Shown here: in pieces, positions 1 through 7,666 of the stretch
Layout of the letters: each line of letters begins with the position of its first letter
Numbering within the stretch: the stretch's first letter is position 1
Assembly: GCA_012034615.1 (NCBI GenBank)
Contig: JAAUPA010000004.1
Location: 1-59,881 of the forward strand
DNA from: Leptolyngbyaceae cyanobacterium CSU_1_4
GTDB taxonomy: Bacteria > Cyanobacteriota > Cyanobacteriia > Elainellales > Elainellaceae
Direction of reading: 5' to 3'
Length of the DNA stretch: 59,881 nucleotides
Program-made: the position numbers and the translations under genes
The notes under the pieces: generated by a model
The model's database searches: none
Told to the model about the DNA's origin: nothing
What the model saw: only the letters and a program-made list of their open reading frames with translations

Positions 1-776
1 CGTCTGCACGACCGTGCTGGAGGTGCCTTCGGGCTATATGTCGGATCGGCTGGGGCGCAAGCTTACCCTGATGTCGGCCTGCCCTTTGCGGTGTTGCAGC
101 ACCGTTCTGCTTGTCTTGGGCGAGGGGTTCGCCCAGTTCGCGCTGGCCAACATGGTGCTGGGCGCCGGAGGGGCATTCGCGTCGGGAACAGACACCTCAC
201 TTCTTTTCGAAAGCCTCAAGGCCGAGGATCGTGCGACCGAGATCGAGGCCGCCGAACTTCGCGCTTGGCGCTTTGGTTTTGCCGCCCTGGCCCTGTCCGC
301 GCTGACGGGTGGGGTGTTTGCGCAGTACGACGAGATCCTGCCATTTCTGGCGACGGCAATCGCGGCGGCGGTACTTCTGGGCATGACCGCCCTGTTCCGT
401 GAACCCCCGCGTGCAACCCGGCGGGCCCACCGCGAGAACGTCCGCGCGCTTGGGCGCAGCTTCACCCAGCCCACGCTGATCTGGATTTTTTGCCTGGCGC
501 TGGTGATGTACGGGTTCGGCCACATCCCCCTTTGTCTTCGGCCAGCCGTTCATTCGTGAGGCACTGGCGACCGCAGGTCATGCGGCCCAGACGCCGCTTG
601 TGTCGGGTGGGGTCAGCTTTTCGATGATGGCAATCTCGGTCGCGGTGTCGCTGGTGGCGAGCCCGGTGACGGTGAGCTGGGGTGCGGGCAGCAACGCGTC
701 GACCGAGCTCGGCATCCTGTCGAACGGCGACGTCGTCACCCGCGCCGCCTCCGGCAACCGCATCAGCGTAGAATAA
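1..776 (+). CDS. MFS transporter, partial, frameshifted; foreign to the rest of the window
   Basis: A GC-rich reading frame is open from the window edge. It carries the MFS motif GYMSDRLGRK near its start, then alternating hydrophobic helices typical of a major facilitator efflux pump. At the five-C run at 526-530 the frame slips: removing one C continues it as HIPFVFGQPFIREALATAG and on to TAA at 774-776. The last ~35 residues (SNGDVVTRAASGNRISVE region) are not hydrophobic and may come from a different gene. Base composition and codon use look like a Rhodobacter-type alphaproteobacterium, and HIP1 sites are absent. I see this as contaminating or chimeric sequence, not as a cyanobacterial gene. 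The family call is sound; the organism of origin is inferred. Confidence 0.7.
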
Positions 777-1088
777 TTGACCTTTAATCTCGATACAATG
801 AGGCATATCGGCCATGCCTAGGTGGTTTTTTGGTACTTGATATTTAAGGACGTGATTCGTTTGGACAGTCGGATGATTTTTAACCGGATTCGTTGTGAGC
901 TTCTGAGCCACAGCGCTTGTTTCAGGAATTCCTTTAAAGTAAGATGCGTGATACCTATGATCCTTGACATTGTAGTTTAATCGAGGGTCTCTTCTTCGCG
1001 GGGACTCCTTTGATCCTCCTTCGCTTTTGACAGGGAACGTCGGTACTTTAAGACCCACTTTAGGACGCTTTGAAGCACTTTCATCCAT
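777..1088 (-). CDS. Unrecognised basic, low-complexity ORF in foreign block
   Basis: The frame begins with ATG at 1088 and encodes a lysine-, proline- and arginine-rich segment (for example SKRPKVGLKVP and ESPRRRDPRLN). It then runs into antisense of the MFS gene, so only the first ~105 residues could be meaningful. The basic KRPK and RRDPRL patches resemble disordered eukaryotic nuclear proteins more than bacterial ones, but I cannot name a family. There is no convincing ribosome-binding site. It may be an exon fragment from a co-sampled eukaryote or a chance frame. Confidence 0.2.
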
Positions 1089-1500
1089 GGTCTGATTGAT
1101 TTAAGAACGTTCCTGTAAAGAGAAAAAAAGTATAAGTAACGACACAAAAAAGGGTTGGATCATACACTTTGCAAGTAAAAGATGATTGTAGGTTAGATGA
1201 CTTCTTTAGGCGATGTCCTCGGGTGAAGATTTATCGAGATGAGAAGTAGTTTTTTTTGAAGGCGTGTAGATTTTAAACTTGGCTAATTTTGTCGGGATTG
1301 GGATGTCGGCAATGACCTCGTAGCATCCAGCAATGTTTGGATATAACGAAGACAAGCTCCTTCGAAAAAGTCCTCAAAACCCTTTTTCTGTTTAGGTTTT
1401 GGTTCAGAATTGTTTTTGGGAAGAAGGAACGGTTGATAACGACTTTATCACATTCCGAGGTTTTCGAGGTTTTCGGATCGGTTTTGATAGTTCAGAGTCT
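777..1500. other. AT-rich block of unknown origin between foreign and cyanobacterial DNA
   Basis: Composition drops abruptly after 776. The stretch has no HIP1 site, no recognisable bacterial gene and no clear promoter or terminator. On the minus strand, 1088 to about 777 is an open frame of ~105 codons (see separate entry). The remainder (1090-1500) is low-complexity AT-rich sequence with T runs. Its right boundary is uncertain: recognisable cyanobacterial HpsA protein begins around 1520-1560. It is probably a second foreign fragment joined during assembly. Confidence 0.5.
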
Positions 1501-1519
1501 GATTCAAAAGGAGAGTCTC

Positions 1520-2056
1520 CATTTCCTTCATCCCCACGGCAACCCCTTGACCATTCGGCAAGGTGAATATAAAGGCGCTTATAACACCATTAATGCAGGT
1601 CGTTCCCGGATTGATGGAGTTGATGGGACTCAAATGAACCTGATTATGGTCAGTGGCATTGTGCCTTCTCGTGCGGGGCAATCTTACGGCGGTTTACATA
1701 ACTTCCCCCGCTTCCTTGAGAATTGGTCAAACAGAAAACTGTTTCTCTCTGGCGCATTTCTACAGTTAAACTTCAGTACCTACGCTACTGCCCCTTTCGA
1801 CCAACAAAACTGGCAACCTGGTGATGATGCCCCCACCACTGGCGCTGGAGGAAATGAATGGATTGGTTACTACAGTCCTCCTAATCGTATTTGGGGCTAT
1901 GACGTGGGTCTTCAGTATGCGCCCGCTGGACCTGTGGCTCGACGGTTCAAGGCTTCTGTCCCTACTCGAAGCGAGTTCTATAGCGAGCCTGCCGCGAATG
2001 ACCCTTACATCAAAAACCTGTGCCGCAGTATTTCAACTCCAGCGAACTGTTCATAA
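1520..2056 (+). CDS. hpsA: Hormogonium polysaccharide biosynthesis protein HpsA, C-terminal fragment
   Basis: This is the C-terminal ~180 residues of an HpsA-type protein, recognised from the block GQSYGGLHNFPRFLENW, the following SGAFLQLNFSTYATAPF and the WGYDVGLQY segment near the end. HpsA is a large exported protein of the filamentous-cyanobacterial hps locus, needed for extracellular polysaccharide and motility. Only the 3' end is present. Upstream of roughly 1520-1560 the frame stays open but no longer resembles HpsA and merges into the foreign AT-rich block, so the 5' end is an assembly join, not a start codon. The stop at 2054-2056 lies 27 bp before the next gene, a pseudopilin, which is the usual hpsA-hpsB order. 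Confidence 0.8.
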   Translation, partial: HFLHPHGNPLTIRQGEYKGAYNTINAGRSRIDGVDGTQMNLIMVSGIVPSRAGQSYGGLHNFPRFLENWSNRKLFLSGAFLQLNFSTYATAPFDQQNWQPGDDAPTTGAGGNEWIGYYSPPNRIWGYDVGLQYAPAGPVARRFKASVPTRSEFYSEPAANDPYIKNLCRSISTPANCS

Positions 2057-2083
2057 CTCACCTTTTGTAGAAGAATCCGAGTC

Positions 2084-2854
2084 ATGTCTTCACCTCTTTT
2101 CATGTTGCAAAAACTTATCTGGCTGAGACGAGCTACTGTGGCAAAGTCTCAAGGGCAATGCTTAAAGTCTTCTGAGCAAGGACTAACTTTGCTGGAGTGC
2201 TTGATGGCGGTTATGGTCATGGGATTAACCATGGCGATGATTACTCCCCCTCTGGTTATTGCCGCTGCTACACGAGTACAAAATAGGCAAGCAGAGCAAG
2301 CCATGCAAATCGCCCAAGGTGAGGTTGATCGGGTGCGAGCTACCCTTGCTAGAGAAAATGGTCAAAACCTAACTCTGGCGCGGTTGCCTGCGATCGCCAC
2401 CGTCAGCAGCAACCTAGAAGCTGTTGCACCTCCGGCTCGACCTTCAACCAGTTCTCCGATGAAGTCTTCTGCAACAACCTGCGGGATAACCAATTACAAC
2501 AACGGTCAGCAAATTGCCATCAATCAAGGATTAAGAGTAGATGTGGATGGAGACTGCAAAGCTGATTTCTTTATGCAGACCTTTCGGACGGCGGGAACGA
2601 TTAGGGGTTCTGCCTCTACTCCGTCTGATTTTCAGCTAGGTGTTCGAGTGTATTCAATTTTGGCAGCAACCTCATCAGGCAGTTTAGAAACCAAACCTGC
2701 TTCTTTGCAAATAGTTAGCGGTCAAGGCAACCGAAGAACTCGCCCGTTAGCAGTTTTATACACTCCTTTCTCCCAAAGTGATCAGGGCAATGCCCTTTGC
2801 TCGTATCACCAACCGTCAGCGCAGACAGGGGCATTAAGCGCTGCTTGTAACTAG
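2084..2854 (+). CDS. hpsB: Hormogonium polysaccharide secretion pseudopilin HpsB-type
   Basis: 256 residues. After a 32-residue leader comes a type IV prepilin signature, EQG|LTLLECLMAVMVMG: cleavage after G by the prepilin peptidase, E at +5, then a single hydrophobic helix for assembly into a pseudopilus. A polar region rich in Q and R follows (NRQAEQAMQIAQGEVDRVR), then a globular domain with paired cysteines. Its position directly after hpsA and before two more pseudopilins matches the hpsA-B-C order described for filamentous cyanobacteria, where these minor pilins support polysaccharide secretion during gliding. The leader is longer than in typical pilins. The locus-based name is more certain than the exact role. 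Confidence 0.8.
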   Translation: MSSPLFMLQKLIWLRRATVAKSQGQCLKSSEQGLTLLECLMAVMVMGLTMAMITPPLVIAAATRVQNRQAEQAMQIAQGEVDRVRATLARENGQNLTLARLPAIATVSSNLEAVAPPARPSTSSPMKSSATTCGITNYNNGQQIAINQGLRVDVDGDCKADFFMQTFRTAGTIRGSASTPSDFQLGVRVYSILAATSSGSLETKPASLQIVSGQGNRRTRPLAVLYTPFSQSDQGNALCSYHQPSAQTGALSAACN

Positions 2855-2905
2855 GTTTAAGGAACACTTTGGTAAAACTTTGACTGAGTATTAGGCTTTA
2901 AAGCA

Positions 2906-3874
2906 ATGGCTAAACGTAGACTGTTATCTCGGTTTCAACGATTTTGGTTTGCTTCTCGTCGTAGAGATAGAATCAAAGGCTTTACGCTTTTGGAGTTGTT
3001 GGTGACCACGGCGATCGCCGGGGGCATTATTTCAGGCTTACTGTTCATTGTGGTTCAACTGATGAGCGTTGACCAACGGGAATCTGCACAATCTACAACT
3101 CAGCAGGAAATGCAGCTTGCATTGAACTACATCAGCACAGAAATGAGAGATGCGGTTTATGTTTATACTGGCACTGCCTTGGGGGCAGACCCAGGTCGTC
3201 GCAATGGACAAAGTCTCACAGATTTTCTGCCTCCTAGCTTAGTCACCAACAGCTTCCCTGTGATCGCGTTTTGGAAGCAGCAGCCCTTTCCTGATGCAGT
3301 CAAAGCTGTCTGTGCTGGAAGTACTCCGCCTGCTGGAGTGTCTTGCACCAACGGCAGCTCTTACGCTTTAGTGGTCTATTCGTTAAGTACCCACGATCCC
3401 GATGGTACTTGGAAAGGAAAGGCTCGCATTACTCGCTATGCTCTGACAGAGTTTAACGCTGCTGGCATGGCGACAGTAGGCTATGTCAATCCCGGAGTTT
3501 ATAGCAATAACTTTGATGCTTGGCCCTACGGCACAACTGAAACCGGATTAGTCAATCTCCAAACAGCTCGTCCTATTAATGTCACCCCTGCTGCCCTAGT
3601 TGATTTTGTTGATGACGCGGGTTCGGCGGGAGCCTGCCCTGATGCAACGACCACAGGTGTGAGCTATAAGATTTCGCCTACAACGGGCGTTCGGAGTTTC
3701 TATGCTTGCGTCAACGATCGCCAAACCCTTGGAGATAGCCAGGATGTCTTGATTTATTTGCGGGGCAACGTTGCAGGTAGACCTGGCTCCTCCCTTAGTC
3801 CTACTCCTTTCTTGCCAACTTTAGAGACGCGGGTTTTAAGCCGGGGTGTGTTGGGCAGAGTGCCCACCAATTGA
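2906..3874 (+). CDS. hpsC: Hormogonium polysaccharide secretion pseudopilin HpsC-type
   Basis: 322 residues. A basic leader (MAKRRLLSRFQRFWFASRRR) ends in the prepilin processing site IKG|FTLLELLVTTAIAGG, followed by the hydrophobic helix and an amphipathic segment (QQEMQLALNYISTEMRDAVYVYTG) typical of GspJ/PilW-like minor pseudopilins. The remaining ~230 residues form a large cysteine-containing globular domain. It lies 51 bp after hpsB and 25 bp before a GspH-type pseudopilin, so the three are probably co-transcribed. The product should be membrane-inserted, processed by PilD, and function at the tip of a type IV pilus-like machine. Confidence 0.8.
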   Translation: MAKRRLLSRFQRFWFASRRRDRIKGFTLLELLVTTAIAGGIISGLLFIVVQLMSVDQRESAQSTTQQEMQLALNYISTEMRDAVYVYTGTALGADPGRRNGQSLTDFLPPSLVTNSFPVIAFWKQQPFPDAVKAVCAGSTPPAGVSCTNGSSYALVVYSLSTHDPDGTWKGKARITRYALTEFNAAGMATVGYVNPGVYSNNFDAWPYGTTETGLVNLQTARPINVTPAALVDFVDDAGSAGACPDATTTGVSYKISPTTGVRSFYACVNDRQTLGDSQDVLIYLRGNVAGRPGSSLSPTPFLPTLETRVLSRGVLGRVPTN

Positions 3875-3899
3875 GTTCCTTGATTTATGCATTTGAGGC

Positions 3900-4424
3900 A
3901 TGATGAATAGACTACCGCTGAAGCGTTTAGATGAAAGTGGTTTCACGTTAATTGAACTATTGGTTGTGGTGGCGATGGTCGGCATTTTAGCGGCGATCGC
4001 TGCTCCAAGTTGGCTAACATTTTTGAATGGTCGTCGGGTTAACGCTGCTAATGACGAAGTTTTACAAGCGCTCAGGCAGGCTCAAGTACAGGCAGTCCGC
4101 ACTAAGCGGAGTCAAACTGTCGTTTTTAACACCGCTGCCAACCCGCCTACCATTACGGTATTAGGAGCAACGACTACTTTAGGAAACGGTGCCCTAAAAC
4201 CCAACATGGCGGGAATGACGATTGTTAATGGTGTAACTAGCCTTAACTGCGCAACCACATCTTGTATTGAATTTAACGCAAACGGCACTATTGCTAACAA
4301 CATTAGTGCGCAGGGCATCAAAATTGCTGTGACATCTCCTCCCAGTAGTGGAGCCAAACGCTGCGTCATTGTGCAAACGCTTTTAGGAGCAATGAGAACA
4401 GCTAAGGATACGGCATGTAATTAG
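3900..4424 (+). CDS. GspH/FimT family pseudopilin
   Basis: 174 residues. The leader ends at ESG|FTLIELLVVVAMVGILAA, a canonical type IV pilin N-terminus with E at +5. The helix is followed by a GspH/FimT-like domain (NDEVLQALRQAQVQAVRTKRS) and two C-terminal cysteine pairs. It is the third pseudopilin in a row after hpsB and hpsC; in Nostoc-type hps loci this place is held by hpsD or a FimT-like gene. ATG codons at 3900 and 3903 are both possible starts. It probably acts in the same pilus-linked secretion system. No prepilin peptidase or ATPase gene lies nearby, so it must share the cell's general pilus machinery. Confidence 0.8.
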   Translation: MMNRLPLKRLDESGFTLIELLVVVAMVGILAAIAAPSWLTFLNGRRVNAANDEVLQALRQAQVQAVRTKRSQTVVFNTAANPPTITVLGATTTLGNGALKPNMAGMTIVNGVTSLNCATTSCIEFNANGTIANNISAQGIKIAVTSPPSSGAKRCVIVQTLLGAMRTAKDTACN

Positions 4425-4558
4425 TTGACAACACTTCTGCTGTGCTCTGTTCAACTGCGTGAGTTTAATAGAAGTGGTCTGAATCAGACGTAGAACCTCT
4501 ACCCTCGGTGAGGTGTATGGCAGGCAAGATGCCCGCCTCATAAACTGATGTTAATTGC
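4425..4558. other. Convergent intergenic region with inverted repeats
   Basis: The 134 bp between the pseudopilin gene and the convergent SIMPL gene contains short G/C-rich inverted repeats (CCTCGGTGAGG at ~4503; GGCAGGCAAGATGCCCGCC at ~4519) that could stop transcription from either side. T-tracts are short, so terminator function is only suggested. Confidence 0.3.
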
Positions 4559-5302
4559 TTAGTAGCTAAATTGGAGCGTTACAGAGGTCTGCACTTCTTG
4601 TTCGCCACCGACTACTGGCGTTGGAGTCGGGGCATCTGCAACTCTAGCTGCTAATATTTCGCTTCGATAGAGTACCGGTGGTGGCGGCGTGGAGCCGTTT
4701 ATCTGAATGCTAACAACTTCTTTGCGGGCAAGACCTAAAGCGCTCAATGCCGCATCGGCTTGGGCTTGGGCATCTTGGGTTGCCTCCCGAATGGCTTGAC
4801 GTTGGGCAGTGGCGATCGCGCTTTCATCGGCAATAAAGCTTACGCCATCAATCCGAGTCGCCCCTGCCTTAACTGCATCATCCATAATGGTGCCTGCTCG
4901 ATCAGTCGGGACTTGGAAGCTAATGCTATTGGTGGCAGTATAGCCGACAATTTTTTGTTCACCGTTGTTGCTGTAGTCGTAGCGAGGGCTAAGAGAAATA
5001 CCTGTAGTTTGCAACTTGTCAACATTGCGCGATCGCACCAGTTCAACCACTGCTGCCGATCGTCGTGCGGCTTCTTGCTGAACCTTGTCTGCGGTATCAC
5101 CTTGGACTTCCACGCCAAGCTGAACGCGGGATAAGGTGGTCGGAACCATTTCTGTGCCTTGACCCGTGACCGTTAGGGTTCTCAGCATTTGTTGTTGTTC
5201 TGCCATGGCTGGATTTACCATTGTTAAGCTTAAGATTCCTACAAAAAGAGGGAGAACTGCGAGCGCGCCCATTGAGCGTTTTGAAGATATTAGAGATTTC
5301 AT
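4559..5302 (-). CDS. SIMPL domain-containing protein (DUF541, BP26/OMP28-like)
   Basis: 247 residues with an N-terminal Sec signal peptide: a basic start, the hydrophobic core LAVLPLFVGILSLTMV, and the cleavage region NPAMAEQQ. The rest is a SIMPL domain (LTVTGQGTEMVPTTLSRVQLGVEVQG near the start, VVSIQINGS and SVTLQFSY toward the end). Members are periplasmic or outer-membrane associated and have been linked to stress tolerance, but no enzymatic role is established. The ATG at 5302 is preceded by a purine-rich stretch. It stands alone, convergent with the pilin cluster and divergent from rsmA. Confidence 0.85.
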   Translation of the reverse strand: MKSLISSKRSMGALAVLPLFVGILSLTMVNPAMAEQQQMLRTLTVTGQGTEMVPTTLSRVQLGVEVQGDTADKVQQEAARRSAAVVELVRSRNVDKLQTTGISLSPRYDYSNNGEQKIVGYTATNSISFQVPTDRAGTIMDDAVKAGATRIDGVSFIADESAIATAQRQAIREATQDAQAQADAALSALGLARKEVVSIQINGSTPPPPVLYRSEILAARVADAPTPTPVVGGEQEVQTSVTLQFSY

Positions 5303-5453
5303 GGAGAACTCCTCACAAAGAATTGCATGATTAATGAGTAATCGATAGGTCTGAATGGTATCCTGATGCTCCTAATCTGGCATTTCTAACCTGTTTGGCA
5401 GGATAGGTTACTGTTTTAGAAACGTACTCTTTAATCGATTAGCTCACAATTCT

Positions 5454-6281
5454 ATGCCTCCTCAGACTCGTAAACAATTTGGTCAACATTGGTTAAAAAG
5501 CGAGGCGGCTTTGGAGGCAATTGTGGCAGCGGCGGGGGTGGGAAAGGGCGATCGCATCTTAGAAATTGGACCGGGTACAGGAATTTTGACTCGGCGTTTA
5601 TTACCTTTAGCCCAAGCTGTTTTGGCGGTGGAAATCGATCGAGACTTGTGCAAGTTGTTGGTTGAGCAGTTGGGCAAGCGGGATAATTTTCTGTTGCTCC
5701 AAGGCGATTTTTTGACGATGGATTTAGGGGATACGCTAGAAAGTTTTCCCAACTTTCAACGTCCCAATAAGGTGGTTGCTAATATTCCCTACAATATTAC
5801 GGGACCGATTTTAGAGAAGCTGCTGGGGGCGATCGCCACGCCTAATCCGAGTCCGTTCGATAGCATTGTGCTGTTGGTACAAAAAGAAGTGGCAGAGCGA
5901 TTGTCTGCGCGTCCTAGCTCTAGGGCTTTCGGCGGGCTTTCGGTGCGGGTGCAATATTTGGCAAACTGTGAATGGATTTGTGAAGTTCCAGCCAGAGCCT
6001 TTCAGCCACCGCCAAAGGTCGATTCGGCGGTGGTGCGGTTGACCCCTCGCCCCACGGAGCCGCCTGCAACGGATCCGAAACGCTTAGATGCGTTGGTGAA
6101 GATGGGGTTTGCTACAAAACGAAAAATGCTGCGAAATAATTTGACCAGTGTGGTGGAGCGCGATCGCCTTGCTCAACTTTTGGAAGAATTGGGTCTAAAC
6201 TCTCAAGTCAGGGCTGAAGATTTGAGCGTGGCGAATTGGGTGGCGCTGAGTAACCGATTAAATCAAACTGAATTCAATTAA
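5454..6281 (+). CDS. rsmA: 16S rRNA (adenine(1518)-N6/adenine(1519)-N6)-dimethyltransferase
   Basis: 275 residues, the normal RsmA/KsgA length. It dimethylates two adjacent adenines in helix 45 of 16S rRNA late in 30S assembly. It has the N-terminal FGQHWLK motif, the SAM-binding loop EIGPGTGILT (~38-47) and the catalytic NIPYNITGPILEKLL block (~109-123). A C-terminal domain ends with a basic MGFATKRKMLRNNL segment. ispE follows after 18 bp and then a DUF3082 gene, an arrangement common in cyanobacteria and likely one operon. Confidence 0.95.
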   Translation: MPPQTRKQFGQHWLKSEAALEAIVAAAGVGKGDRILEIGPGTGILTRRLLPLAQAVLAVEIDRDLCKLLVEQLGKRDNFLLLQGDFLTMDLGDTLESFPNFQRPNKVVANIPYNITGPILEKLLGAIATPNPSPFDSIVLLVQKEVAERLSARPSSRAFGGLSVRVQYLANCEWICEVPARAFQPPPKVDSAVVRLTPRPTEPPATDPKRLDALVKMGFATKRKMLRNNLTSVVERDRLAQLLEELGLNSQVRAEDLSVANWVALSNRLNQTEFN

Positions 6282-6299
6282 GGCGATTAAATCAAATAT

Positions 6300-7241
6300 A
6301 TGCACTCCTATTCTCTGATTGCCCCCGCCAAGATTAATTTGTACTTAGAAATCATTGGCGATCGCCCGGATGGTTACCATGAATTGGCGATGCTGCTGCA
6401 AAGCATTGACTTGGCAGATCGCATTCATTTGCGTCCCAATGGGATCCAAACGATTCGAGTTCACTGTGATGATCCCCAGGTGCCTCTAGACGAAAGTAAC
6501 TTGGCTTACAAAGCGGCGGCGCTGATGGCGGGTCAGTTTTCAGACGCTTATAGCCGGTATGGGGGCGTAGAAATTTCGATTCAGAAGCGAATTCCGATTG
6601 GGGCAGGGTTGGCAGGTGGCTCGACGGACGCGGCGGCGGTGTTGGTGGGATTGAACTTGATGTGGAGCTTGGGGCTGACGCAATCGGAGCTTCAAGAGTT
6701 GGGAGAAAGGTTAGGTTCTGATGTGCCGTTTTGCATTGTTGGAGGGACGGCGATCGCCACGGGGCGAGGTGAGCAGCTATCTTCGCTTCGCAGTTTGGAT
6801 CACCTCTACGCCGTTTTGGCTAAATATCGAGATCTTCCTATTTCAACCGTGTGGGCATATAAAACCTATCGCCAGCAGTTTCAAAATACCTATGTCGCGA
6901 TTAATAATTTGGTAGAACGAAAACAGCGTGTGCATTCGGGTTCCATGGTGGCGGCGATCGCCAGTCAAGATAATCAGCGGATTGGGCAGTTATTGCACAA
7001 TGATTTGGAAAAGGTGGTTCTGCCAGCCCATCCTCAAGTTGCTGAATTGCGAGATAAGCTTGGGCAACTTGAGACGCTGGGAGTGGTGATGTCGGGGTCG
7101 GGGTCAACGGTGTTTGCGTTGGTAGAGTCGCAGTTTCAGGCAGAGCGAGTTCGGCAGGAGTTACGGGAGCTGTTGCCCGATCCGAATTTAGAGCTGTGGA
7201 CTACGCGGCTCACCCATATGGGAATTCAGGTGGTTTCATAG
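6300..7241 (+). CDS. ispE: 4-(cytidine 5'-diphospho)-2-C-methyl-D-erythritol kinase
   Basis: 313 residues. IspE phosphorylates CDP-methylerythritol at the 2-OH in the MEP pathway, supplying isoprenoids for carotenoids, phytol and quinones. Features of the GHMP kinase fold are visible: the substrate-binding start APAKINLYLEIIGDRPDGYHEL, the ATP loop PIGAGLAGGSTDAAAVL at ~100-116, and the C-terminal VMSGSGSTVFAL. The start at 6300 lies 18 bp after rsmA, indicating co-transcription. The pathway product feeds two genes elsewhere in the window, chlP and crtR. Confidence 0.95.
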   Translation: MHSYSLIAPAKINLYLEIIGDRPDGYHELAMLLQSIDLADRIHLRPNGIQTIRVHCDDPQVPLDESNLAYKAAALMAGQFSDAYSRYGGVEISIQKRIPIGAGLAGGSTDAAAVLVGLNLMWSLGLTQSELQELGERLGSDVPFCIVGGTAIATGRGEQLSSLRSLDHLYAVLAKYRDLPISTVWAYKTYRQQFQNTYVAINNLVERKQRVHSGSMVAAIASQDNQRIGQLLHNDLEKVVLPAHPQVAELRDKLGQLETLGVVMSGSGSTVFALVESQFQAERVRQELRELLPDPNLELWTTRLTHMGIQVVS

Positions 7242-7325
7242 GGGATATTCCCATCCAATGCCACAACATCAGCCTACGATCAGATCAGCTAGACCGAGAA
7301 ATTTTTTAGGATAATCAGGACAGCA

Positions 7326-7666
7326 ATGGCAACTCCAACTTCCACTTCCACCAAAAATTCAGACCCTGCTCTGCCTGTCCGCAAGTCTACGCCATTGCGG
7401 TGTTTTGTCGGAGCTGTGATTTCGGGAGGTTTGGCGATCGCCCTCTATTCGCTCACTGTTTCAATTGCTCGTTCATTTGCCGCTCAACCTCTGCCTACGG
7501 GTAGTGTTGCGACTGCCAACATTGCCGTGGCGGTGCGCACCTTAGTGGTAGGGGGCAGCACGTTAGGCACCGCAATTTTGCCATTTCAACCTTGGGTCTA
7601 GGGGCATTGGGGATTCAACTGTTAATTTTGGAACTGCGTGGGGCTAAGTCAGATGGATCGGTGTAG
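7326..7666 (+). CDS. DUF3082 domain-containing membrane protein, frameshifted
   Basis: A cyanobacterial two-helix protein with transmembrane segments at CFVGAVISGGLAIALYSLTV and around AVRTLVVGGSTLGTAI. The frame slips at the T run 7576-7579. Without correction it stops at 7599-7601 after 91 residues. With one extra T it continues as FAISTLGLGALGIQLLILEL and stops at 7664-7666, giving 113 residues and a normal DUF3082 C-terminus. The corrected tail overlaps the convergent kinase gene by ~50 bp. It follows ispE as third gene of a conserved cluster. Its function is unknown. Confidence 0.75.
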
